Positions 1 through 5,232 of a DNA stretch of 5,232 nucleotides are shown piece by piece (position 1 is the stretch's first letter; each line of letters opens with the position of its first letter). The position numbers and the translations under genes were made by a program. The DNA is from Bacteroidales bacterium (lineage in GTDB: Bacteria; Bacteroidota; Bacteroidia; Bacteroidales; VadinHA17): NCBI GenBank assembly GCA_003518245.1, contig DOZA01000167.1:1-5232 (forward strand), given 5' to 3'. A model generated the notes under the pieces. That model searched no databases and had not been told where the DNA came from. It saw only the letters and a program-made list of their open reading frames with translations.

Positions 1-242
1 GAAAGAGTCAGAAAAATATAACTGTTTACTCAACACCAGCATGCACCTGGTGCAATACTTTAAGGTCATATTTAAAAGATAGAAAAATCAATTATAGGGA
101 CATAGATGTATCTGTTGATCAGAATGCTGCAGAGCAAATGGTAAACAAAAGTGGCCAGCAAGGTGTTCCACAAATAGATATTGATGGCCAGGTAGTAGTT
201 GGCTTCGATAAAATGAGAATAGATAATTTACTTGAATCTTGA
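1..242 (+). CDS. Glutaredoxin-like protein, YruB/Uxx type (5' partial)
   Basis: This is the C-terminal 79 residues of a small thiol-disulfide oxidoreductase. The frame is open from base 3 to the TGA at 240-242, and the true start lies upstream of the window because there is no early in-frame ATG. The fragment opens with a beta strand (ITVYSTPAC) leading to a CTWC redox motif encoded at 42-53, followed by a helix. A GVPQ segment (cis-proline codon at 168-170) then precedes the strand IDIDGQVVVGFD. This order, with a Cys-x-x-Cys site, the cis-Pro loop and the VVGFD ending, matches small glutaredoxin-like proteins of the YruB family. Nothing shows a secretion signal in the visible part, so a cytoplasmic location is assumed. 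It ends 20 nt before the thioredoxin lipoprotein gene and probably shares its transcript. The family is fairly certain, but the substrate and electron donor are unknown. Confidence 0.85.
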   Translation, partial: KSQKNITVYSTPACTWCNTLRSYLKDRKINYRDIDVSVDQNAAEQMVNKSGQQGVPQIDIDGQVVVGFDKMRIDNLLES

Positions 243-262
243 AATAATTTAAAATTTATGAT

Positions 263-778
263 ATGAAAAAAATCAATTACATCCTTCTTACTGTCATTTT
301 AGCAATTTCAATCAGTGCATGTACAACGAGCACAGCAGCTGACAAAAATGATAAGGCTGAGAAGAAAACCGGGGTATCGGCTTCCAAAGATCAAAAAGGT
401 GCAATCCATCTTACCAAGGAAGAATTTCTGGCAAAGGTTTATAATTATGAGAAAAACGCTGAATCGTGGATTTATGAGGGTGATAAGCCTGCTATTATTG
501 ATTTCTATGCTGACTGGTGCCAGCCCTGTAAAATAGCAAGTCCTATTCTTGATGAACTGGCAAAAGAATATGACGGTCATATATATGTTTATAAGGTAGA
601 CACTGAGAAAGAGCGTGAACTTGCTGCTGCTTTTGGAATAAGAAGCATACCTACATTCCTTCTTATCCCTATGAATGAAAGGCCTCAGATATTCACTGGT
701 ATAGGACAGACTAAAGAAGCTACAAAAGAAATCTTTGTTCAGGCAATAGATGAAGTATTATTGAAAAAACAAAAGTAA
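263..778 (+). CDS. Thioredoxin-domain lipoprotein
   Basis: This is a 171-residue exported thiol-disulfide oxidoreductase. Residues 1-19 form a lipoprotein signal peptide: KK at 2-3, a hydrophobic core at about 6-18, and the lipobox ISAC with the lipidated Cys at 20. A polar, Lys-rich linker (about 21-48) follows. The thioredoxin fold covers about 50-168, with the active site WCQPC (Cys86, Cys89) in the context DFYADWCQPCK and the cis-Pro loop SIPTF (Pro130). The WCxPC core and the following helix resemble classical thioredoxin more than the larger TlpA/ResA proteins. It is expected to sit on the periplasmic side of a membrane and to reduce or exchange disulfides there; Bacteroidota are known to have periplasmic thioredoxins such as TrxP, but orthology is not claimed. 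No Shine-Dalgarno sequence precedes the ATG. The start is supported because the signal peptide begins directly at it. The GroES-like gene follows after 11 nt. Confidence 0.92.
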   Translation: MKKINYILLTVILAISISACTTSTAADKNDKAEKKTGVSASKDQKGAIHLTKEEFLAKVYNYEKNAESWIYEGDKPAIIDFYADWCQPCKIASPILDELAKEYDGHIYVYKVDTEKERELAAAFGIRSIPTFLLIPMNERPQIFTGIGQTKEATKEIFVQAIDEVLLKKQK

Positions 779-789
779 AATTTATCAAA

Positions 790-1074
790 ATGAAAGATTT
801 ACAACCAATTAATCAGCAGGTGCTTCTTGAGCTTATAATTTCTAAGGAGGAGAAAACAGTATCGGGTATTATTATTCCTGATACTGTTAAAGAAAAACCT
901 CAGTATGCCATGGTTGCAGCCCTTAGTGGTATTGAGAAACCGGAGATCAGTATTGGTGATATGGTCTTTTATAAGAACTTCTCAGGGAATGAAATTGAAT
1001 TCGAAGGTAAGGATTACCTTATTATTCCCTATACAGATATACTGGGTAAGGTTGTTGAAACAGATAAGATCTGA
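790..1074 (+). CDS. Divergent GroES-like co-chaperonin (Cpn10 family)
   Basis: This 94-residue protein has the Cpn10 layout. An N-terminal strand (LQPINQQVLLELI, about 4-16) is followed by a mobile-loop region containing SGIIIPDTVKEKPQ (25-38). The hydrophobic tripeptide III at 27-29 corresponds to the IVL/IIL motif that docks on GroEL. The barrel strand AMVAAL (40-45), the IGDMVFY motif (55-61) and the C-terminal EGKDYLIIPYTDILGKV (72-88) also match GroES. Between the AMVAAL strand and IGDMV only about 9 residues (SGIEKPEIS) are present, against about 16 in E. coli GroES, so the hairpin forming the roof of the dome seems shortened or missing. No groEL is nearby in the window, unlike the usual groES-groEL operon, so this is probably a second, specialised GroES. 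Its position 11 nt after a thioredoxin gene suggests a link to redox or stress folding, but that is inference. Family assignment is firm; function as a GroEL partner is not shown. Confidence 0.85.
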   Translation: MKDLQPINQQVLLELIISKEEKTVSGIIIPDTVKEKPQYAMVAALSGIEKPEISIGDMVFYKNFSGNEIEFEGKDYLIIPYTDILGKVVETDKI

Positions 1075-1149
1075 TCATCATCTGACCGGCTGTAATTAGA
1101 TCTACCGACACTCTTTTTAAATAAGCCAATTGAATTTGTAATAATACGA

Positions 1150-1171
1150 CCCCGGGTTTGCCGGGGCTTTT
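1150..1171 (+). terminator. Intrinsic terminator-like hairpin after the GroES-like gene
   Basis: A six-base-pair all-GC stem, CCCCGG (1150-1155) with CCGGGG (1161-1166), encloses a 5-nt loop and is followed by C and four T (1168-1171). It lies 75 nt after the co-chaperonin stop, in an otherwise AT-rich region, and would end the thiol/folding transcript. The T-tract is short and runs into the next repeat, so termination could be partial. Confidence 0.6.
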
Positions 1172-1225
1172 CGCGCTCGCCATAGCTGGACGTGGATCCG
1201 GAGATCCACACCATCGCAGGCGAAG
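1170..1225. repeat. Intergenic palindromic repeat, copy 1
   Basis: The core is a perfect 7-bp inverted repeat, GTGGATC (1192-1198) and GATCCAC (1203-1209), around the loop CGGA. Flanking bases extend the hairpin: TGG (1187-1189) can pair with CCA (1211-1213), and TTCGC (1170-1174) with GCGAA (1220-1224) or, alternatively, TCGCC (1177-1181) with GGCGA (1219-1223). Bases 1182-1209 match 5206-5232 in the same orientation at 25 of 28 aligned columns (two mismatches, one indel), so this is one copy of a repeated element. It sits between the terminator-like hairpin and the ROK gene and is richer in GC than its surroundings. It could be a REP/MITE-like dispersed element or an RNA hairpin at operon ends; the sequence does not decide between them. 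Confidence 0.75.
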
Positions 1226-1259
1226 GCCTCAGCCTATTTTATTTGGTGTTAACCATTTA

Positions 1260-1288
1260 TTTGAATATTTTCACGCCTGATTATTTTG
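1260..1288 (+). promoter_or_regulatory. Weak candidate Bacteroidota promoter for the sugar operon
   Basis: The leader of the ROK gene has TTTG at 1260-1263 and, 18 nt later, TATTTTG at 1282-1288. These resemble the Bacteroidota primary-sigma elements TTTG (-33) and TAnnTTTG (-7), the second being one base short. The ATG follows 12 nt after the -7-like element, implying a very short leader. TTTG is common in AT-rich DNA, so this is tentative. No clear operator palindrome was seen at 1236-1300. Confidence 0.25.
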
Positions 1289-1300
1289 AAAAGTCTGTAA

Positions 1301-2236
1301 ATGGAAAAACATTATTCAATTGGAGTTGACATAGGGGGTAGTCATATCACCAGTGCTGGCATTGATCTTAACCGGCGGGAGATAATGAGAGATACTTTTG
1401 CTGAAAGAATTGTCAATAATAAGGGAACAGCAGAAGAAATAATTGAAAGATGGTCAGAAGCCCTTGGTGAAACACATGAAAAAACAGGAAAGGTAAATAT
1501 TAAGGGCATAGGGTTTGCTATGCCAGGTCCTTTTGATTATGTGAATGGAATTTGCCTGATAAAGGGTGTTCCCAAATATGAGAAACTATATGGTACTAAT
1601 ATTGGTGAGGCCATATCAAAAAAGCTGGATTTATCTTCTGACACTCCTGTAAGGTTTATGAATGATGCTTCCTCATTCGCTGTGGGCGAAGCATGGGCAG
1701 GTAAAGCAGCCGGAAGTGAACGCATAATGGCAATAACCCTTGGTACAGGATTTGGTTCTGCCTTTGTGGCTGATAAGGTCCCTATAGTTTCCGGTGAAAT
1801 GGTTCCTGACCTGGGCTGTGTTTATCATATCAGTTTCAGAGATGGTATAGCAGACGACTATTTCAGTACCCGCTGGTTCATTAAGAAATATAAAGAAATA
1901 ACAGGCTTGAATGCAGGTGGTGTTAAAGATATAGCCGCAAAATACGCATCTGATAAAAGAATAAAGAATATTTTTGTTGATTTCGGTAAATCACTGGCAG
2001 GATTCCTTTCGCCATACCTTATAAAATTCGGGGCAGAAGTTTTAGTATTGGGGGGGAATATTTCGCGTGCATATAATCTTTTTGGCCCGGCTTTGGAAGA
2101 AGAATTGAAAATACAGGAATGCAGTACCATACCACTTCTTTCTGAGCTTAAAGAGGATGCAGCATTATTAGGGAGTGCCTATCTTCTTGATGATTCATTC
2201 TGGACTTCTGTAAAAGGATCACTTCAGTATATGTAA
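1301..2236 (+). CDS. ROK-family sugar kinase (probable hexokinase/mannokinase)
   Basis: This 311-residue cytoplasmic protein has the ASKHA (actin-like ATPase) fold of ROK kinases, which transfer phosphate from ATP to the 6-OH of a hexose. Visible motifs are DIGGSH (10-15, phosphate-1 loop), GFAMPGPFDY (71-80, sugar-side loop), ND (121-122, with Asp122 as the expected catalytic base), LGTGFGSAF (147-155, phosphate-2 loop) and EVLVLGGNIS (246-255) plus EDAALLGSA (285-293) of the nucleotide-binding C-terminal lobe. There is no N-terminal helix-turn-helix, so it is an enzyme rather than a NagC/XylR-type repressor. The usual ROK zinc signature CxCGxxGCxE is absent. The normal ExGH sugar-binding site is replaced by the region DLGCVYHI (170-177) followed by ADDYFSTRW. 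Length is normal for the family. The permease gene begins 15 nt after the stop, and the isomerase downstream makes mannose the likeliest substrate; fructose or glucose remain possible. The ATG at 1301 starts just before the first conserved strand. Confidence 0.85.
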   Translation: MEKHYSIGVDIGGSHITSAGIDLNRREIMRDTFAERIVNNKGTAEEIIERWSEALGETHEKTGKVNIKGIGFAMPGPFDYVNGICLIKGVPKYEKLYGTNIGEAISKKLDLSSDTPVRFMNDASSFAVGEAWAGKAAGSERIMAITLGTGFGSAFVADKVPIVSGEMVPDLGCVYHISFRDGIADDYFSTRWFIKKYKEITGLNAGGVKDIAAKYASDKRIKNIFVDFGKSLAGFLSPYLIKFGAEVLVLGGNISRAYNLFGPALEEELKIQECSTIPLLSELKEDAALLGSAYLLDDSFWTSVKGSLQYM

Positions 2237-2251
2237 CAGAAAAAAAATAAT

Positions 2252-3415
2252 ATGAGTTCAAAAATCAATTTTTACAGGGTAATACCTGTTTTGATGTCTT
2301 TTTTCGTAATGAGTTTTGTTGACCTTGTTGGCATAGGCGTCGACAGGGTTAGTCTTGATATGGAGCTTAGTGCTACGGTAGCACAGCTAATACCATCAGC
2401 TGCATTCCTTTGGTTTTTTCTTCTATCTGTTCCTTTTGGCATACTGCAGTCAAGGCTTGGGAAAAGATTTATGCTTAATATAGGTATGCTGGTAACTGCA
2501 TTGGGATTGATCGTACCTTTCTTTTTCTATTCTTTTGCCATGGTATTGATTGGATTTGCACTTCTGGGTATTGGTAATACAATAGTACAGGTATCTGCTA
2601 ATCCACTGCTTGTTGATGTGGTCCCGGGAAACAGGGCATCCAGCTTTTTGAGCTTCTCACAATTTATAAAGTCAATAGGTTCTATGCTCGGAGCACCTCT
2701 TGCAGCAGTATTTGCATCACGGTTTGGCGATTGGAAAATACTATTCCTTGTATTCGGTATAGTATCAATTATATCAGTGGTATGGTTAGGCTCAGTAAAT
2801 ATTGATGAAACCAGGGACGATGAAATCAAGGCATCATTTGGTTCTGCTTTCAAGCTGCTGAGCAATAAATTTGTATTATTTATGGTCCTGGCAATTTTTG
2901 TTGTTGTAGGGATTGATGTTGGATTCAATTCTAATTCAGGCCAGTTTTTTATCAACAGTTTTGGCCTTGAGCAAACAGCTGCAGAATCAGGAAGGAGTGT
3001 TTATTTCTTCGGTAAAATGCTTGGTACTTTCGGTGGTGCCTTATTACTGACCAGGGTAGCTTCACGTAAATTTTATTTATGGTCGACCATATTTGGGATT
3101 TTAACATTTGTGGCAATACTGGTATTACGTACAGAGGCTTCTGCCTGGGTATTGACCTTTCTTATAGGTATTGCCATAGCAAATATTTTCCCCCTAGTAT
3201 TTTCAATTGCTGTTGAAGAATATCCTTCAAGGAAGAACGAGATTTCAGGCCTTATGATGATGGCCATATCAGGAGGAGCGGTAATACCATTATTAATGGG
3301 TTGGATTACAGATATAAGTACCAATTTGATTGGTATGGCAGTTTTGCTGGTTTGTATGTTCTACCTTTTAGCAGCAGCTATTTATGCAATAAGATACCAT
3401 TTGAGTAAAAGCTAA
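2252..3415 (+). CDS. MFS sugar permease, FHS/FucP-like
   Basis: This 387-residue inner-membrane protein has about 12 hydrophobic segments, near residues 8-28, 44-64, 74-94, 96-122, 131-155, 162-181, 205-226, 246-268, 273-292, 296-318, 331-353 and 356-380. A charged loop at about 182-204 separates the two six-helix halves. The loop after the second helix carries QSRLGKR (66-72), a form of the MFS A motif. Two segments are typical of the FHS (fucose/glucose/galactose:H+ symporter) family: GIGNTIVQVSANPLL (106-120) and SGLMMMAISGGAVIP (332-346). Asp24 in the first helix is a candidate proton-coupling residue by analogy with E. coli FucP. It is expected to import a free monosaccharide with protons, delivering it unphosphorylated to the ROK kinase encoded just upstream. 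The gene lies between kinase and isomerase, and its TAA directly abuts the next ATG. Sugar specificity cannot be read from sequence. Confidence 0.85.
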   Translation: MSSKINFYRVIPVLMSFFVMSFVDLVGIGVDRVSLDMELSATVAQLIPSAAFLWFFLLSVPFGILQSRLGKRFMLNIGMLVTALGLIVPFFFYSFAMVLIGFALLGIGNTIVQVSANPLLVDVVPGNRASSFLSFSQFIKSIGSMLGAPLAAVFASRFGDWKILFLVFGIVSIISVVWLGSVNIDETRDDEIKASFGSAFKLLSNKFVLFMVLAIFVVVGIDVGFNSNSGQFFINSFGLEQTAAESGRSVYFFGKMLGTFGGALLLTRVASRKFYLWSTIFGILTFVAILVLRTEASAWVLTFLIGIAIANIFPLVFSIAVEEYPSRKNEISGLMMMAISGGAVIPLLMGWITDISTNLIGMAVLLVCMFYLLAAAIYAIRYHLSKS

Positions 3416-5182
3416 ATGGAGGATTCTGTAAGAAATACAGCACAGTATCTGTTACCTCTTAAAAAAGATCAAAATACACCGGGTAATTATGATATATACC
3501 CGGCATTCAATCTTGAAGAGAATAAAATTTTCAGTTCTGTAAATGAACTGGTCTGTATGCTCCCGGATAATGGTACTGTTATTATTGATGGATCTGCGGG
3601 TGTTTTTTTCGAGCAAATTATCGAAGACCTGAAGGTGTGCTTACGTGAAGAACAAAAGAGCATGCCTGTATTCATAAATATGGAGCATGCGTTAAAAGAT
3701 ATTGCACTGATCGAAAATGCAGTCTCAGAATTCACAGGAGGTGATGATCCGCTTTTCGGAACAAGGACCAGTATGGATATGCTGGACTTTTTTAACAAGG
3801 AACTAATTGATGGATTAAAAGACAAAGGCAAAAAGGAATACAGGATAATATATGGAACAGGAGCTGGCATTATTGATAAAGATGCATTTCTTATCTATAT
3901 AGATCTTCCTAAAAATGAAGTGCAATTCAGATCCAGAGCAGGATTAAAAACTAATATAGGAACTCCTCCTGCACACCCACGGGCCGATTATAAGCGGAAT
4001 TATTTTGTTGACTGGGTTGTATTAAAGAAACATATTAATAATATTCTTCCTGCTGTTGATCTTTTTGTTGACGGTCAGAGACCCGGGGAAATTACTTTCA
4101 TCAAGGGTGATGACCTACGCGCTGCCCTCAGGCTTATGTCAGAAAGTGCTTTCAGGGTGCGTCCATGGTTTGAACCAGGATCATGGGGCGGTACATGGAT
4201 GAAGGACAGGATACAGGGATTGAATACAGATGTTCCTAATTACGCATGGTCATTCGAACTTATAAGCCCTGAGAATGGATTACTGCTGGAAAGCAGCGGA
4301 CTGATGCTTGAGTTTTCTTTCGATCTTTTGATGTTGCAGGAATCTCCAAAGATACTTGGTGATTGCTATGAGGTTTATGAGAATGAATTTCCAATACGAT
4401 TCGATTACCTGGACACTTTTAATGGTGGAAATCTTTCAATTCAATGCCATCCACGTCCACATTATATAAAGAGTGAGTTTGGTGAGAATTACACCCAGGA
4501 GGAATCATACTATATTATGGATACCATGGATAATGCCGTGGTCTACCTTGGCTTTAATGATGATATTGATCCTGCTGAATTCAGAAATGAACTGGAAATA
4601 AGTTACAGGGAATCAATCCCTGCTGATATAGAAAAATATGTACAGACTCATCCTGCCACAAAGCATGATCTCTTCCTGATACCATATGGAACAATACATG
4701 GATCAGGTAAAAATAACCTGGTACTTGAAATAAGCTCAACACCCTATATCTTCACCTTCAAAATGTACGACTGGCTCAGGCCTGACCTTGATGGCAAACC
4801 CAGGCCATTAAATATTAACAGGGGGATGGAAAACCTGTATTTTAAAAGAAAAGGTGAAAATGTCAGGTATGAATTGATATGCAAACCACAGCTTATAGAA
4901 AAAGGTGATGACTGGGAACTCGAGCATCTTGAAACACACCCTACTCATTTCTATGATGTTCACAGATATAAATTTAAAGAAAGGATTCTGGTAAAGACAG
5001 ATAATAAATGCCATGTTCTTAACCTGGTAGATGGAGAAAATATTATTGTTGAGACACTTAACGGGATAAGGATGAATATCAATTATGCCGAGACATTTAT
5101 TGTCCCTGCTGCAGCAAAAGAGTATATCCTTATCAATCTATCGGATCAGCCGGCTATGGTGGTGAAAGCATTTGTTAAGTAA
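3416..5182 (+). CDS. Class I mannose-6-phosphate isomerase with N-terminal P-loop-like extension
   Basis: This 588-residue cytoplasmic enzyme is expected to interconvert mannose-6-phosphate and fructose-6-phosphate. The catalytic cupin part begins near residue 248 with RPWFEPGSWGGTW. It includes the metal site SIQCHP (Gln343, His345), the Glu of EESYYIMD (Glu363) and His428 in IPYGTIHGSG, matching the Gln/His/Glu/His zinc ligands of class I enzymes. MYDWLRPDLDGKPRPLNI (450-467) carries the conserved C-terminal arginines. Residues 1-247 are not found in ordinary enzymes of about 315-440 residues. They contain VIIDGSAGVFFEQ (55-67), DPLFG (111-115), IIYGTGAG (144-151), IYIDLPKNEVQFRSR (160-174) and YKRNYFVDW (192-200). 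This order suggests a uridine-kinase-like P-loop fold whose Walker A lysine is lost; that is inference. The ATG overlaps no upstream codon but directly follows the permease stop, so translational coupling is likely. The conserved-looking YDIYPAF segment at 25-31 supports this start over the next Met at 48. Confidence 0.88.
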   Translation: MEDSVRNTAQYLLPLKKDQNTPGNYDIYPAFNLEENKIFSSVNELVCMLPDNGTVIIDGSAGVFFEQIIEDLKVCLREEQKSMPVFINMEHALKDIALIENAVSEFTGGDDPLFGTRTSMDMLDFFNKELIDGLKDKGKKEYRIIYGTGAGIIDKDAFLIYIDLPKNEVQFRSRAGLKTNIGTPPAHPRADYKRNYFVDWVVLKKHINNILPAVDLFVDGQRPGEITFIKGDDLRAALRLMSESAFRVRPWFEPGSWGGTWMKDRIQGLNTDVPNYAWSFELISPENGLLLESSGLMLEFSFDLLMLQESPKILGDCYEVYENEFPIRFDYLDTFNGGNLSIQCHPRPHYIKSEFGENYTQEESYYIMDTMDNAVVYLGFNDDIDPAEFRNELEISYRESIPADIEKYVQTHPATKHDLFLIPYGTIHGSGKNNLVLEISSTPYIFTFKMYDWLRPDLDGKPRPLNINRGMENLYFKRKGENVRYELICKPQLIEKGDDWELEHLETHPTHFYDVHRYKFKERILVKTDNKCHVLNLVDGENIIVETLNGIRMNINYAETFIVPAAAKEYILINLSDQPAMVVKAFVK

Positions 5183-5190
5183 AAATTTGT

Positions 5191-5232
5191 CTTCGCTCTT
5201 CGAGGATCGCTGGCGTGGATCAGGAGATCCAC
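5191..5232. repeat. Intergenic palindromic repeat, copy 2 (cut by window end)
   Basis: It begins 8 nt after the isomerase stop and repeats the element at 1170-1225 in the same orientation. The core stem is again perfect: GTGGATC (5215-5221) and GATCCAC (5226-5232) around the loop AGGA, so the stem is conserved while the loop base has changed. ATCGCTGG (5206-5213) matches ATAGCTGG of copy 1 (1182-1189). CTTCGC (5191-5196) is positioned like the outer left arm, but its pairing partner would lie beyond the window. It may also act as the 3' hairpin of the sugar operon, though no T-tract is visible. Confidence 0.7.

Noticed and set aside
315..536. A second + strand frame inside the thioredoxin lipoprotein gene
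   Set aside because: It is a shifted reading of the same DNA; the lipobox and CQPC motif establish the other frame.
1067..1104. Two AGATCT palindromes and a TGATCA palindrome after the GroES-like gene
   Set aside because: Six- to eight-base palindromes of this kind occur by chance; they do not share flanks or form a longer structure.
1029..1214. A 61-codon minus-strand frame across the 1075-1300 gap
   Set aside because: It starts inside the palindromic repeat, runs through the terminator-like hairpin and into the GroES-like gene, and has no family resemblance or start context.
1224..1235. Small hairpin AGGC-CTCA-GCCT followed by T-rich DNA
   Set aside because: Only four base pairs, no continuous T-tract; too weak to call a terminator or operator.
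2527..2955. A 142-codon open frame on the minus strand
   Set aside because: It lies wholly inside the permease gene, its product is a low-complexity Asn/Ser/Thr-rich sequence typical of antisense of membrane-protein codons, and no family is recognisable.
3603..3609. Seven-T run in the isomerase gene as a slippage or terminator site
   Set aside because: It encodes Val-Phe-Phe in a conserved-looking strand, has no hairpin in front, and such T runs are expected in AT-rich genes.
3487..3870. A 127-codon open frame on the minus strand
   Set aside because: It lies within the isomerase N-terminal domain, has a Ser/Pro-rich product with no recognisable motif, and the + strand frame carries convincing conserved segments.
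1226..5190. The region between the repeats as a transposon or insertion sequence
   Set aside because: There is no transposase or recombinase gene, the repeats are direct rather than terminal inverted, no target duplication is visible, and the genes look native in codon and base use.

Overview
The window looks like chromosome of a Bacteroidota organism (order not determinable here). Coding DNA is AT-rich, and none of the starts at 263, 790, 1301, 2252 or 3416 has a Shine-Dalgarno match; the bases before them are A/T-rich. The protein families also fit: an FHS-type sugar transporter beside a ROK kinase and a long class I mannose-6-phosphate isomerase. All genes are on the + strand, in two blocks.

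Block 1 (1-1074) is a tight thiol/protein-folding cluster: the 3' end of a glutaredoxin-like gene (CTWC active site), a lipoprotein with a thioredoxin domain (CQPC active site), and a short divergent GroES-like co-chaperonin. Gaps are 20 and 11 nt, so one transcript is likely. No GroEL is present in the window.

The 226-nt gap 1075-1300 contains a GC-rich terminator-like hairpin (1150-1171), then a palindromic repeat (1170-1225), then an AT-rich leader with a weak Bacteroidota-type promoter candidate.

Block 2 (1301-5182) is a compact sugar-uptake and entry operon: ROK sugar kinase, FHS/FucP-like MFS permease, and a 588-residue class I mannose-6-phosphate isomerase with a large N-terminal extra domain. 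Gaps are 15 and 0 nt. The simplest reading is import of a free hexose (probably mannose), ATP-dependent phosphorylation, and isomerisation of mannose-6-phosphate to fructose-6-phosphate for glycolysis. The substrate is inferred from the isomerase, not from the kinase or permease.

A second copy of the palindromic repeat starts just after the isomerase stop and is cut by the window end, so same-orientation repeats flank the sugar operon. No tRNA, rRNA, CRISPR array or transposase gene is seen. The most unusual points are the repeat pair, the GroES lacking most of its roof hairpin, the ROK protein without its zinc motif, and the apparently degenerate P-loop-like domain fused to the isomerase. 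None amounts to a clearly new system on sequence alone.
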